Source: Vibrio tritonius (GTDB taxonomy: Bacteria > Pseudomonadota > Gammaproteobacteria > Enterobacterales > Vibrionaceae). From it: 64,000 nucleotides of DNA. The notes under the pieces are model-generated. The model ran no database searches. It had not been told where the DNA came from and was given only the letters and a program-made list of their open reading frames with translations. Both the position numbers and the translations under genes were made by a program. The stretch spans positions 3,370,725 through 3,434,724 of the forward strand of contig NZ_AP014635.1 in the NCBI RefSeq assembly GCF_001547935.1. Reading direction: 5' to 3'. Below, piece after piece: positions 1-8,812 of the stretch. Positions within the stretch are counted from its first letter, which is position 1. Every line of letters begins with the position of its first letter.

Positions 1-799
1 GTCCGTTGGGTCGGTGATTGCTTTTACAGGCGTGTTGATGGCGACGTTGATTAGCCATGGCATTCATCCTTACGCTGCCATGTTGATAGCCCTAGTCCTA
101 GGAGCATTGTTTGGCGCATTTATGGGCTGGATTATCGACACTCTGAAAATTCCGGCTTTCATCGTCACGCTGGCGGGGATGTTTTTTCTGCGCGGTACCA
201 GCTTCCTGATCTCAGAACAGTCGATCCCAATTAACCACCCTACTTATCGTGAACTATCTCGAACGGTATGGCACATCTGGGGTGGAGGACGCCTTAGCCT
301 TTTAGCTGTAATTATGCTGGTCGTGGTGGCATTAGGTATTATCCTAGCTCAGAAAACCCGCTTTGGTAATAACGTCTATGCGATCGGCGGGAATGCAACA
401 TCCGCCTCTTTAATGGGAGTGCCTGTACGGATGACAACCATTGGTATTTATACTCTTTCGACCCTACTTGCGACCTTGGCTGGGATTGTTTTCTCTATCT
501 ACACATCAGCGGGTTACCCGCTGGCGACAGTCGGAGTTGAACTGGATGCTATCGCCGCTGTGGTGATTGGTGGCACTTTGCTCTCCGGTGGCGTGGGTAC
601 AGTGTTTGGTTCACTGTTTGGCGTGTTAATTCAAGGTTTAATTCAAACCTACATTACCTTTGATGGCACCTTAAGCTCTTGGTGGACAAAAATTATCGTC
701 GGTATTTTGCTGTTCAGTTTCATCGGCATGCAGCGACTGCTCACCATCATTACCGAACGGCGTAAAGTCGTTCATAAGATAGAAGCGGCGACCACATAA
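1..799 (+). CDS. yjfF: Sugar ABC transporter permease, YjfF type (5' end outside window)
   Basis: Inner-membrane permease of a ribose/galactofuranose-type ABC importer. The reading frame is open from the first bases and runs SVGSVIAFTG, a segment normally internal to this family, so the true start lies to the left and the GTG at 14 is not a start. About 265 of the usual 320-330 residues are present. Hydrophobic helices alternate with short loops. Residues typical of the BPD_transp_2 family are visible, such as GNNVYAIGGNATSASLMGV and AAVVIGGTLLSGGVGTVFGS. The last gene of such operons is normally YjfF, and a terminator follows directly. The substrate is inferred from similarity only; another pentose or hexose is possible. 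Confidence 0.8.
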   Translation, partial: SVGSVIAFTGVLMATLISHGIHPYAAMLIALVLGALFGAFMGWIIDTLKIPAFIVTLAGMFFLRGTSFLISEQSIPINHPTYRELSRTVWHIWGGGRLSLLAVIMLVVVALGIILAQKTRFGNNVYAIGGNATSASLMGVPVRMTTIGIYTLSTLLATLAGIVFSIYTSAGYPLATVGVELDAIAAVVIGGTLLSGGVGTVFGSLFGVLIQGLIQTYITFDGTLSSWWTKIIVGILLFSFIGMQRLLTIITERRKVVHKIEAATT

Positions 800-820
800 A
801 ATAGTCACCACACCTAAACA

Positions 821-850
821 GCAAACCCCAGTCTTGCACTTGGGGTTTGC
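821..850. terminator. Bidirectional terminator between yjfF and ybaN
   Basis: A perfect 10-bp stem pairs GCAAACCCCA (821-830) with TGGGGTTTGC (841-850), with a 10-nt loop. It lies 21 bases after the permease stop and just before the convergent ybaN stop, so it can serve both genes. A short T-rich stretch follows on the plus strand. Confidence 0.8.
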
Positions 851-851
851 T

Positions 852-1253
852 TTATTCTGCTTCTGAAGACGCGAGAGAGGATTGGGAAGTGGCAGGGCGA
901 ACTTCCGGTCGACGCCAAATAATCACCAAGGCAATCAACATACCAGCCGTAGCAACAAACAACACCCAAAACGCAACATGATGAACCCACAAGATAAGAA
1001 AACACACGGATATAGAAATAGTCGAGATCACTTTATTCTTGCGAGTGATAACCCGCCCATTTTGCCAGTTTTCTATCATGTCGCGAAAATAGGGCCGTGA
1101 CATAATAAAACGATAAATCGTTGGCGAACCTTTGGCTGCCGCCCAAGCACTGAGAATCACAAACTCAGTGGCAGGTAAACCGGGTAACAAAACCCCCGCA
1201 AACGCCATCATCAAACTCAATACAGCAATACACTTGTACATCCAAAGCTTCAT
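852..1253 (-). CDS. ybaN: DUF454 inner-membrane protein YbaN
   Basis: Small membrane protein of 133 residues in the DUF454/YbaN family, whose function is not established. The N-terminus carries the family signature around GVLLPGLPATEFVILSAWA (residues about 20-38), followed by RPYFRDMIENW and a pair of hydrophobic helices near residues 75-115. The charged C-terminal tail is short. The ATG at 1253 is preceded by GGAG at a good distance. It converges on the permease gene and shares its terminator. Identity with the family is clear from the conserved N-terminal half; nothing in the context suggests a role. Confidence 0.85.
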   Translation of the reverse strand: MKLWMYKCIAVLSLMMAFAGVLLPGLPATEFVILSAWAAAKGSPTIYRFIMSRPYFRDMIENWQNGRVITRKNKVISTISISVCFLILWVHHVAFWVLFVATAGMLIALVIIWRRPEVRPATSQSSLASSEAE

Positions 1254-1342
1254 GCAAAGCTCCGTTTTATCTCAATATGCTACCAAGTATAGATGACGTT
1301 AACTGGCCCTGTGTCAGGCGTTATGATAGAGAAGCGGTTTGC

Positions 1343-1867
1343 TTATTCGACGTTTTGAATTGCCGCAACACAACGTTGCACAACTTCAGCAAAAGTCCCA
1401 TCAATGTTAACGCGAATAATGTCGCTTTCTTCTGCCGTTGGCATCTCCAAGGTATCAAACTGGCTTTTGAGTAACTCAATTGGCATAAAGTGCTCGGCGC
1501 GATCCAGCATGCGTTGTTTCACTAGGTCAAATTCGCCATGGAGATGAATGAAGGTTAATCGACTATTGCCTTGGCGGATTTGATCACGGTATTTCTTTTT
1601 CAACGCAGAACACACTATCACACCGGACTCTTTTTTCATCTCAATGCTAAATACTGCATCATTAATGCGTTCCAACCACGGCGCACGGTCATCATCATTG
1701 AGTGGATGTCCCGATTTCATTTTGAGAATGTTGGCTTTGGGATGTAAGTCATCGCCATCAATGAATTTTGCGTTCAGTTCACGAGCGACTGCGGCACCAA
1801 TCGATGACTTGCCACAGCTAGAGACGCCCATAAACAGATAGCTGTTCCCTTTTTTCTCTATCATCAC
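1343..1867 (-). CDS. gntK: Gluconokinase
   Basis: Phosphorylates D-gluconate with ATP to 6-phosphogluconate, feeding the Entner-Doudoroff and pentose phosphate routes in the cytoplasm. The protein of about 174 residues has the P-loop GVSSCGKSSIG near its N-terminus and the family motif DGDDLHPKANILKMKSGHPL, followed by DDDRAPWL. Length matches E. coli GntK (about 175). The start is uncertain by one codon: GTG at 1867 has a GAGG box at a better distance than the ATG immediately after it (1864). It is divergent from the gluconate permease gene around a perfect palindrome, so both are probably repressed by the nearby GntR. Confidence 0.93.
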   Translation of the reverse strand: MMIEKKGNSYLFMGVSSCGKSSIGAAVARELNAKFIDGDDLHPKANILKMKSGHPLNDDDRAPWLERINDAVFSIEMKKESGVIVCSALKKKYRDQIRQGNSRLTFIHLHGEFDLVKQRMLDRAEHFMPIELLKSQFDTLEMPTAEESDIIRVNIDGTFAEVVQRCVAAIQNVE

Positions 1868-1918
1868 TTTGTTGACCTCAATCTCATTTCCAAGCTTTGT
1901 TGGTTTTCATCCTACCAC

Positions 1919-1944
1919 GTTACCCGTAACATGTTACGGGTAAC
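1919..1944. promoter_or_regulatory. GntR operator (26-bp perfect palindrome)
   Basis: The arm GTTACCCGTAAC (1919-1930) is followed by AT and then GTTACGGGTAAC (1933-1944). The whole 26 bases equal their own reverse complement. The core resembles the known GntR/IdnR operator (ATGTTACCGGTAACAT type). It sits in the 120-base gap between divergent gntK and gntU, with gntR two genes away, so joint repression relieved by gluconate is the natural reading. Confidence 0.85.
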
Positions 1945-1989
1945 CTACAAAAATGTGAACAAACTAACACTCCAACAAAAGGTACTTTT

Positions 1990-3333
1990 ATGTCTGATCT
2001 TTCACTGATCCTGACGGCAATAGGCTCAATTGCGCTGCTTCTGTTCTTAGTCATGAAGGTGAGGCTTCATGCGGTAGTATCGTTGATTCTCGTGTCGATG
2101 ATCGCAGGGCTTTGTTCAGGAATGAACCCTGCAGATATCGCTAACACCATCCAAAAAGGCATGGGCGGCACACTCGGCTTTGTTGCTGTGGTCGTCGCGC
2201 TCGGCGCTATGTTTGGACGCGTCATGGAAGAAACTGGCGCGCTTGATCAGATTGCCCATACCCTACTCAACAAATTTGGGTCGAATAAAGCTCACTGGGC
2301 AATGACTCTAACCGGTTTTATCTGTGCTCTGCCCCTATTCTTTGACGTGGCCGTTGTACTATTAATTGGTATTGCCTTTGCCGTAGTACGTAAAGGTGGT
2401 GGTAGCGTCGTTAAAATTGGTATTGCACTATTAGCGGGTATCGCAACCTGCCAAGCGTTTTTAATCCCAGCACCAGGGCCAATTCTAGTCGCTTCACAAT
2501 TGAATGCTGACTTTGGCTACATGATTGTGATTGGTTTGCTAGCATCCATTCCTGCGATGATTCTTGGCGGACCTATCTTTGGTAGCATGATTGCGAAAAA
2601 GGTACATGTCGAGCTGCCAGCACACGAACAGCAAGACAATATGCAACGTGAGGGGTCAGTAATTCCTTCATTTTTACTCTCTATTAGCATCGTGATTTTC
2701 CCTCTGCTGCTGATTGGTCTAAAAACCATCGTATCCCGTTTTATTGACCCGCACTCCTCTCTACACGATTGGCTAGCACTGATCGGTCACCCATTTACCG
2801 CGATTTTGCTGGCATGCCTATTGGCATTTTATGCACTAGGAATTAAACGCAATATTCCTCGCGAACGTATTATGGATATCTGTGGTAGCGCCCTGCAACC
2901 AGCGGGTGTCATCATCTTAGTTACAGGTGCAGGCGGTGTATTTAAACAAGTACTTATCGATTCAGGCGTTGGCGCAGCATTAGGTAACACCTTAGCTGGC
3001 TCAGGTCTACCTATCGTGATTCTTGCCTTTATTTTGGCAGCGGCTGTGCGTGTTATTCAAGGCTCCGCAACGGTGGCTATGCTGACAGCATGTGGCTTGA
3101 TCACACCGATGCTAGCACCACTGAATTTAGATGGGGCGCAATTGGCTGCGATTACTATCGCAATTGGTGGAGGCGCCATCGTGTTATCACACGTGAATGA
3201 CTCTGGCTTCTGGTTGGCTAACCGTTATCTGGGTTTAAGTGAAAAACAAACATTGCAAACGTGGACCGTTATGGAAACCATTATCGGAACCACTGGCGCT
3301 ATCGTAGCGATGTTAGTATCTATCTTTCTTTAA
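1990..3333 (+). CDS. gntU: Gluconate:H+ symporter, GntU type
   Basis: Inner-membrane gluconate importer of the GntP family, 447 residues, matching the length of E. coli GntU (446). It has about a dozen hydrophobic helices. Conserved family stretches include MGGTLGFVAVVVALGAMFG (about residues 58-76), ALPLFFDVAVVLLIGIAFA, and the C-terminal VIQGSATVAMLTACGLITP and IVLSHVNDSGFW. ATG at 1990 follows a weak purine-rich site. It faces gntK across the palindromic operator and converges on gntR. GntU of E. coli is the low-affinity gluconate system; affinity here is not deducible. Confidence 0.92.
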   Translation: MSDLSLILTAIGSIALLLFLVMKVRLHAVVSLILVSMIAGLCSGMNPADIANTIQKGMGGTLGFVAVVVALGAMFGRVMEETGALDQIAHTLLNKFGSNKAHWAMTLTGFICALPLFFDVAVVLLIGIAFAVVRKGGGSVVKIGIALLAGIATCQAFLIPAPGPILVASQLNADFGYMIVIGLLASIPAMILGGPIFGSMIAKKVHVELPAHEQQDNMQREGSVIPSFLLSISIVIFPLLLIGLKTIVSRFIDPHSSLHDWLALIGHPFTAILLACLLAFYALGIKRNIPRERIMDICGSALQPAGVIILVTGAGGVFKQVLIDSGVGAALGNTLAGSGLPIVILAFILAAAVRVIQGSATVAMLTACGLITPMLAPLNLDGAQLAAITIAIGGGAIVLSHVNDSGFWLANRYLGLSEKQTLQTWTVMETIIGTTGAIVAMLVSIFL

Positions 3334-3400
3334 TTAGATCAGTCTATCTCCAAGTAACCTCAAGATGTGGTTTCAGCGAGAATGTATTAGCTCCACAACG

Positions 3401-3435
3401 AACCGCACTCTGAATCTTTCGGGTGCGGTTTTTTA
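3401..3435. terminator. Terminator between convergent gntU and gntR
   Basis: The stem AACCGCAC (3401-3408) pairs with GTGCGGTT (3423-3430), followed on the plus strand by a T-run. The T-run overlaps the gntR stop codon (3433-3435), so the minus-strand gene ends at the edge of the hairpin. Confidence 0.8.
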
Positions 3436-4434
3436 TTGTAAGCTTTCACCAATATCAATTTCATACCCAAGATTGATGATTGACTTCTCCACTACCTTTC
3501 CTTGTAAGCGATCCAGTAGTTCTGTTGCAGAAATACGCCCAATTTGCTCTCGCGGGGTAATCACACTCGCCAGCTTTGGTGTCATCGATTGACCAATATC
3601 ATGCCCATGGAAACCGGCAACACCAATCTCCTCAGGAACGCGAATACCTTGGCGCTGACACTCAAAAATAACACCTGCCGCCAAGTCATCGTTGGTACAA
3701 AAGAAACTATCTAAATCGGGGTAACTTTGCATACTGTTTTTTAGCAATTTAGCACCGAGAGAAAATGAAGAGGCTTCATCGGTCGTTACTACTGCGGTTG
3801 GTAAGCCAGCCTGATCCATTGCTGCTGCGTAGCCCTGCATCTTCAATTTGGTACGTACGTCCATTCGAGCGCCAAGATAGACAATACGTCGGTGACCACG
3901 CGCGATCATCGCCTGAACCATTTCATAGGCTGCTTGAGTGTTATCAATCCCGACGCACTGTTGGATTGACGGTGAGGCTATATCCATCATTTCAATAACA
4001 GGAATACCCGCAGTTTCAATCATTCTAACGGTTCTGGGCGTGTGATAACTCTCAGAAAGCAATAGCCCATCAATGTTGTAAGAAAGTAGCGAAGCCACCC
4101 TAGCCTCTTCAACTTCAGGACGATAACCATAGTGAGCAAACATGGTTTGATAACCATATTTCCCAGTGACTTTTTCAATACCACGAATCACTTCAGCAAA
4201 AACTTGGTTAGTTAAAGAAGGTACCAAAACGCCGATCGCTCGACTTTTGGCTTGCGCCAAAATCTCTGGAGCTCGATTGGGAATATAGCCACAAGTGTCG
4301 AGTGCAGAAGCTATCTTTTCGCGGGTTTTATCAGAAACCAATAGTGGATCTTTAAGATAACGACTCACCGTCATCTTGGTTACCCCTACCAGATCAGCAA
4401 CATCCTGCAACGTAGGCCGGCGTTTTTTAGTCAT
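3433..4434 (-). CDS. gntR: LacI-family gluconate repressor
   Basis: DNA-binding repressor of gluconate genes, 333 residues (E. coli GntR 331). The N-terminal LacI-type helix-turn-helix reads TLQDVADLVGVTKMTVSRYL, followed by the hinge helix region and a periplasmic-binding-like effector domain starting near AIGVLVPSLTNQVFAEVI (about residue 65). The C-terminal CTNDDLAAGVIFECQRQG stretch is typical of the subgroup. The neighbouring gntK and gntU genes and the perfect palindrome between them support the gluconate assignment. The 128-base upstream region before yhiN holds no similar palindrome, so autoregulation is not evident. Confidence 0.92.
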   Translation of the reverse strand: MTKKRRPTLQDVADLVGVTKMTVSRYLKDPLLVSDKTREKIASALDTCGYIPNRAPEILAQAKSRAIGVLVPSLTNQVFAEVIRGIEKVTGKYGYQTMFAHYGYRPEVEEARVASLLSYNIDGLLLSESYHTPRTVRMIETAGIPVIEMMDIASPSIQQCVGIDNTQAAYEMVQAMIARGHRRIVYLGARMDVRTKLKMQGYAAAMDQAGLPTAVVTTDEASSFSLGAKLLKNSMQSYPDLDSFFCTNDDLAAGVIFECQRQGIRVPEEIGVAGFHGHDIGQSMTPKLASVITPREQIGRISATELLDRLQGKVVEKSIINLGYEIDIGESLQ

Positions 4435-4562
4435 AAATAGTTATCTTCCAAGTCGATGGAGAACTCTGTTTTAGAGAACCTATAACATCATAAATTACAA
4501 TATGTTATGCAGCATCACTGAATCTTATAATAGATTGCCTAATTCAACCAGTCGCAATGGGG

Positions 4563-5750
4563 TTATGCCCACTGCCCTGCGACATAGCCACTCGACCATG
4601 CCCATTGAAAGTTATAACCTCCGAGCCAACCGGTCACGTCCATCACTTCGCCAACAAAAAACAACCCACTAACTTGAGTACATTCCATGGTTTTGGAGGA
4701 AATAACCTGAGTATCCACACCACCTAATGTAACCTCGGCAGTGCGATAACCCTCTGTTCCATTCGGCAAGATTTTCCATGCTTGTAACTGTTCGACCACT
4801 TGTTCGAGCTGTTTACCTTGATACTGCTTCAATGGCTTATCAGCAATGACTTTACGCTCAATCAGTACTTCCACTAAGCGTTTAGGTAATACTCGCGCCA
4901 GCGTGTTTTTCAGGCTCTGATTTGGATGTTGTTGCAAGGTTTCAGTGAGCATGGCACTCAAATCCACATCGGGAACAAGATTGATGGTAATCGCCTCACC
5001 AGGAGTCCAGTAAGAAGAGAGCTGCAACACGGCGGGACCAGATAAACCACGGTGAGTGAAAAGCAGTGCTTCTTTGAAGGTTTTACCCGATTTAGATTCG
5101 ATAATGGTCGGAATAGCAATACCCGATAGTTCAGCGAAATCTTCTTTATCTTCTTTGTGCAACGTAAAGGGAACTAAGCCCGCAGTTGTGGTGATCACTG
5201 GCAGTCCGAAGCTTTCGGCCACCTTGTAACCAAAAGGGGTTGCACCTAGTTTAGGCATGGATAAACCGCCCGTTGCGATCACTAAAGACTCACACGTAAT
5301 CTCGCCTTTATTCGTCGCCAACTGGAATCCTGTCTCGGTTTTATTAATCTGCTCAATCTCAACTTGATACTGCTGCTCAATATTTGCTTGGTCACACTCT
5401 GCCAATAACATGTTTACGATATCTTTAGCAGAATCCAAGCAAAACAGCTGACCATGATCGCGCTCTTCAAATTCTATACCGTGCTTGCTCACCATCGAGA
5501 TAAAATCCCAGTTGGTATATTGAGATAACGCTGATTTCACAAAATGTGGATTGCGACATAAGTAGTTTTCAGCGGAAACATCGTAGTTAGTGAAGTTACA
5601 ACGACCGCCGCCAGAAATAAGGATTTTTCGCCCCGGTTTTTTAGCGTTGTCGATGACCAAAACTCGGCGACCACGCAGTCCTGCTTGGGCTGCACACATT
5701 AATCCCGCCGCACCGGCACCCACGATGACTACATCGACCTGTCTACTCAT
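4563..5750 (-). CDS. yhiN: NAD(P)/FAD-dependent oxidoreductase, YhiN/HI0933 family
   Basis: Flavoprotein of 395 residues (E. coli YhiN 400). The N-terminal FAD-binding Rossmann fold reads VVIVGAGAAGLMCAAQAGL (about residues 7-25), followed by the family signature ISGGGRCNFTN and a central LVIATGGLSMPKLGATPFG. The C-terminal GEVMDVTGWLGGYNFQWAW closes the FAD site. Related bacterial proteins have been linked to flavin-dependent reduction of unsaturated substrates, but the physiological substrate of this clade is unknown. In E. coli this gene also lies close to uspB and uspA, as here. Start ATG 5750. Confidence 0.88.
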   Translation of the reverse strand: MSRQVDVVIVGAGAAGLMCAAQAGLRGRRVLVIDNAKKPGRKILISGGGRCNFTNYDVSAENYLCRNPHFVKSALSQYTNWDFISMVSKHGIEFEERDHGQLFCLDSAKDIVNMLLAECDQANIEQQYQVEIEQINKTETGFQLATNKGEITCESLVIATGGLSMPKLGATPFGYKVAESFGLPVITTTAGLVPFTLHKEDKEDFAELSGIAIPTIIESKSGKTFKEALLFTHRGLSGPAVLQLSSYWTPGEAITINLVPDVDLSAMLTETLQQHPNQSLKNTLARVLPKRLVEVLIERKVIADKPLKQYQGKQLEQVVEQLQAWKILPNGTEGYRTAEVTLGGVDTQVISSKTMECTQVSGLFFVGEVMDVTGWLGGYNFQWAWSSGYVAGQWA

Positions 5751-5773
5751 GCTTTATAACTCTTGATTGAAAT

Positions 5774-5801
5774 AAAAAAGGATGTGCTTGGGCACATCCT
5801 T
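5774..5801 (-). terminator. Terminator of uspB
   Basis: A 10-bp stem AAGGATGTGC / GCACATCCTT (5778-5787 with 5792-5801) has a 4-base loop. Read on the minus strand it is followed by a T-rich tract (complement of 5771-5779), just downstream of the uspB stop. Confidence 0.8.
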
Positions 5802-5855
5802 CGATTACGTGAGGCGGTATTTTAGCGGCAAAGCCCGCGCTTGCCAATTAGCTGT

Positions 5856-6179
5856 TTACAGAATAATCGCCGCAGCCGTAGTGACAACCAACAGCGTAAT
5901 ACAGAGAATAAAGAGCTCTCGTACCCGATCGCACTTCGCCATAAACAGCTCATCATGATGATGATGGTATTCTTTGCTCTTAATATAATGGTAAAGACGC
6001 ACTTGCTTCGTCCAATTTCCTTGGGTCGAGAAAAAACCTCTTCCATCCACTTGTTGATACAACAGAGGATGTGCATCCCTCATGATATACAGCAAAGAAC
6101 GCAACGCGCTGAAATATCTTGCCAAATTAATTAAGGTTACTATCAGTAACGCAAAAAGAATGGTATCACCATTAATCAT
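5856..6179 (-). CDS. uspB: Universal stress protein B
   Basis: Small inner-membrane protein of 107 residues (E. coli UspB 111) linked to stationary-phase and ethanol tolerance in E. coli. A hydrophobic helix at the N-terminus (about residues 6-20) is followed by [30 protein letters not shown] and KQVRLYHYI, all conserved in the family. A second hydrophobic helix ends the protein, near residues 88-107. A His-rich stretch ([11 protein letters not shown]) lies in the soluble part where E. coli has DHHDDEF. It sits beside ftnA and uspA; in E. coli uspA and uspB are adjacent and divergent, and the ferritin gene is inserted here. Confidence 0.9.
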   Translation of the reverse strand: MINGDTILFALLIVTLINLARYFSALRSLLYIMRDAHPLLYQQVDGRGFFSTQGNWTKQVRLYHYIKSKEYHHHHDELFMAKCDRVRELFILCITLLVVTTAAAIIL

Positions 6180-6253
6180 CTTTTCCTCCCCACATCTTCA
6201 TACCAGACACCGAAAGAAAAAGACGATCGCTAACTCCAGTCTTTTACTTCTTA

Positions 6254-6784
6254 CTATTCAGCAGAGGTATCTGATGCAGAAGATGAACTACCCACTTTTG
6301 CCAATTCCGCTAAATCCTTGTCGATAAAGAAGAGGGCTTTTCCGTCTTCACCAACAAGTTCTAGCTTGTCTAATATCCCTTTAAACAGTTTCTCTTCCTC
6401 ATGTTGCTCAGCGACATACCATTGAAGAAAACTGAATGTAGAGTAGTCTTGAGATGTGAACGCCACATGAGCTAACTTATTAATATTCTGTGTAATCATT
6501 TGCTCATGTTCATACGTTTCACGGAATACCTCACCAAGGCTCGCGTACGTATGTTTAGGCGCAGCGATCGCACCAAGGATTGGCAAGGCACCCGTTTCAC
6601 TTACATACGTAAATAAACGGTGCATATGCTGCATTTCTTCTTCTGCATGCTTACGCAAAAACTGCGCCGCGCCTTCGAATCCTTTGTCTTCACACCAAGC
6701 ACTCATCTGTAAGTATAGATTGGATGAAAAAAATTCTAGGTTAATTTGATCATTCAATTGATCAATCATAGCTTGTGCCAACAT
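6254..6784 (-). CDS. ftnA: Bacterial non-haem ferritin
   Basis: Iron-storage ferritin, 176 residues, forming a cytoplasmic 24-mer shell that oxidises and stores iron. Ferroxidase ligands are in their usual positions: Glu17 (NLEFFSS), Glu49/Glu50 and His53 ([11 protein letters not shown]), Glu in YEHEQMI, and Glu/Gln in [11 protein letters not shown]. The C-terminus ends in a Ser-rich tail ([11 protein letters not shown]) of no known function. The start follows a plausible purine-rich site. Its place between uspB and uspA links it to stress and stationary-phase genes. No Fur-type palindrome is obvious upstream. Confidence 0.93.
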   Translation of the reverse strand: MLAQAMIDQLNDQINLEFFSSNLYLQMSAWCEDKGFEGAAQFLRKHAEEEMQHMHRLFTYVSETGALPILGAIAAPKHTYASLGEVFRETYEHEQMITQNINKLAHVAFTSQDYSTFSFLQWYVAEQHEEEKLFKGILDKLELVGEDGKALFFIDKDLAELAKVGSSSSASDTSAE

Positions 6785-6950
6785 AGATAACTCCTAACTC
6801 TCTGTTTCTATTTATAACAAGCACTATAACACGATCATTGTATTAAGTGCGTAAGGTATTACGGCGCGCTACGGATATGAGATCATGACTGCAAAAATCC
6901 CTAGCGTGCAGTGTTAATCTAATGTTAGTCACCTAAAAGGAGATAGCATT

Positions 6951-7376
6951 ATGGGTTATCAACACATCTTAGTTGCCGTCGATCTTTCTGAAGATAGCAA
7001 AGTATTAGTCGACAAAGCGGTGGCGTTCGCAAGACCTTTAAACGCTCAATTGTCGTTCATTCATATCGATGTGAATTATGCGGAGCTTTATACTGGTCTC
7101 ATCGATATCAATCTGGCTGAAACACAGCACAACTCCATGGAAGCCTCCCTCAATCAGCTTCAAGATTTGGCTAAATATGCGGGTTATCCAATTAATCACA
7201 CCTTGGTGGGGAGTGGTGATTTAAGCAACGAGATCTGCGATACGATTGCGGAGTTTAATATTGACCTAGTTGTCTGCGGCCATCACCAAGATTTCTGGAG
7301 TAAAATCCTATCCTCAACCAAACAGCTCATGAATTGCACACCTGTCGACCTTCTGGTTGTGCCATTTGTTGACTGA
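6951..7376 (+). CDS. uspA: Universal stress protein A
   Basis: Cytoplasmic stress protein of 141 residues (E. coli UspA 144). It starts YQHILVAVDLSEDSKVLVDKA and ends with VDLLVVPF, both conserved in UspA. The ATP-binding motif GX2GX9G is absent, as in E. coli UspA, because the C-terminal part reads CGHHQDFWSKILSSTKQLMN. A strong AAGGAGA box precedes ATG 6951. It is divergent from ftnA with a 166-base promoter region between. Confidence 0.93.
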   Translation: MGYQHILVAVDLSEDSKVLVDKAVAFARPLNAQLSFIHIDVNYAELYTGLIDINLAETQHNSMEASLNQLQDLAKYAGYPINHTLVGSGDLSNEICDTIAEFNIDLVVCGHHQDFWSKILSSTKQLMNCTPVDLLVVPFVD

Positions 7377-7431
7377 CGACAAAAGTAAATTCCGATAAAC
7401 TTGGTTACTTTCTCCCTTGTGCGAAGTAACC

Positions 7432-8313
7432 ATGTTTTATCTATCTGCTGTCACCCTACTATGGGCATTCTCTTTCAGCCTGATCGGCGTTTATCTTTCC
7501 GGTCAGGTTGATTCTTGGTTTGCGGTACTGATGCGTATTGCTCTCGCCAGCCTCGTCTTTCTGCCATTTCTCAAATTCAAAAACATATCAGGCAAGCTGA
7601 TCATTAAATTAATGGCGATTGGCGGCATCCAACTCGGATTGATGTATTGTTTCTATTACCAATCCTTCCTACTACTGACGGTTCCCGAAGTATTGCTGTT
7701 TACCGTATTTACTCCCATCTATGTCACCTTGATTTATGACTTACTCAAAGGGAGATTCTCACCTTGGTATTTGGTGACCGCTCTCATCGCGGTGGCAGGC
7801 GCAGCCATTATTAAGTTCTCCGGCATTAACCAAAACTTCGTTTTAGGATTTCTCGTGGTGCAAGGAGCTAACCTTTGCTTCGCCATTGGCCAAGTGGGCT
7901 ACAAATATGTAATGGAAAAAGAAGCCGCTGAGATTCCACAACGCACGATATTTGGCTATTTCTATCTCGGCGCTCTCGTTGTTGCGTCAGTTGCCTTTTT
8001 ACTAATGGGTAACCTAAATAAACTGCCAACTACGGCTACACAATGGGGTATTTTGATCTATCTTGGCGTCATTGCTTCGGGTCTAGGCTACTTTGTGTGG
8101 AATAAGGGCGCCTGCTTAGTCAACGCAGGCGCGTTAGCTATCATGAATAACGCACTGGTTCCGGCAGGGCTTATCGTTAATATTCTGATTTGGAATCGAG
8201 ATGTGGACTACCCTCGCCTTATTCTTGGGGGCATTGTTATCCTGTTTTCATTGTGGGCCAACGAAACTTGGATAAAACGCCTAGCGCAAAAAAGTTACGC
8301 GCGTTCAAATTGA
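7432..8313 (+). CDS. EamA/DMT-family transporter
   Basis: Inner-membrane drug/metabolite transporter of about 293 residues with ten predicted hydrophobic helices in two repeated EamA halves (about residues 5-130 and 145-280). ALIAVAGAAIIKFSG and GGIVILFSLWANE are typical half-ends. An in-frame GTG at 7417 would add five residues; I chose ATG 7432 because the protein then begins directly with the first membrane helix, although neither start has a clear ribosome site. It follows uspA by 55 bases and may be partly cotranscribed. The substrate is unknown; relatives export amino acids or their derivatives. Confidence 0.75.
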   Translation: MFYLSAVTLLWAFSFSLIGVYLSGQVDSWFAVLMRIALASLVFLPFLKFKNISGKLIIKLMAIGGIQLGLMYCFYYQSFLLLTVPEVLLFTVFTPIYVTLIYDLLKGRFSPWYLVTALIAVAGAAIIKFSGINQNFVLGFLVVQGANLCFAIGQVGYKYVMEKEAAEIPQRTIFGYFYLGALVVASVAFLLMGNLNKLPTTATQWGILIYLGVIASGLGYFVWNKGACLVNAGALAIMNNALVPAGLIVNILIWNRDVDYPRLILGGIVILFSLWANETWIKRLAQKSYARSN

Positions 8314-8325
8314 TAGGTTTACAGC

Positions 8326-8352
8326 AAAAAGCCGCTTGATAGCGGCTTTTTT
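8326..8352. terminator. Bidirectional terminator
   Basis: The hairpin AAGCCGCT / AGCGGCTT (about 8329-8348) is flanked by A-run and T-run on either side. It serves the plus-strand transporter gene and the convergent small gene at 8362-8772. Confidence 0.85.
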
Positions 8353-8361
8353 CAATCCAAA

Positions 8362-8772
8362 TTAATGCATCGGTACTGGTTCTTGCTGAACAACACCTAA
8401 ACTGTTTTTTGCTGTTAGCTGATTGAATTTATTATTTAATTGGGTTTGTTTACGCACCAGTTTTTGCTGCTTTTTGTACACTTTTGCCAATTTCTTCTGC
8501 AACTTCTTCTGTTGCTTAAGTGCTTTTTTCGCCTTTTTCAAACTGATATTGAGCGGCATTTCATCCGTAATAAAATCCAAACCTAATATCGGCGCGTTAT
8601 ACGATGTCTCTTTACTACGTTCAATCTTCTGCGGCTTACATAAGTTGCCTTTCTCTTTCGAAGACCGAGCACAAGAGCGACAAACATAGTTTGGCGCTTC
8701 CACTAGACGATAGATTTCACCAAGTGAACTCGCGATATCGCGGCGATTCATTTTACAAAAACGGGTTGTCAT
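8362..8772 (-). CDS. Conserved-looking small protein with Cys cluster and Lys/Gln coiled coil
   Basis: I do not recognise a family. The 136-residue protein has an N-terminal part with TTRFCKMNRRDIASSLGEIY, a Cys cluster VCRSCARSSKEKGNLC (CX2C plus a third Cys) that could bind a metal, and a C-terminal strongly Lys/Gln-rich helix (about residues 78-125: KKAKKALKQQKKLQKKL and following) that should form a coiled coil. The start is ATG 8772, preceded by GAGAGTAAAG; the longer frame begins with TTG and has no better site. It lies next to rsmJ on the same strand, with its own convergent terminator. Confidence 0.6.
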   Translation of the reverse strand: MTTRFCKMNRRDIASSLGEIYRLVEAPNYVCRSCARSSKEKGNLCKPQKIERSKETSYNAPILGLDFITDEMPLNISLKKAKKALKQQKKLQKKLAKVYKKQQKLVRKQTQLNNKFNQLTAKNSLGVVQQEPVPMH

Positions 8773-8812
8773 CTTTACTCTCACTCCATGCTCACTTGGC
8801 AAGTCATTAAGA

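Noticed and set aside
1954..1969. CRP-like TGTGA-N6-TAACA before gntU
   Set aside because: One mismatch, and it lies only about 20 bases before the start codon, an unlikely place for activation.
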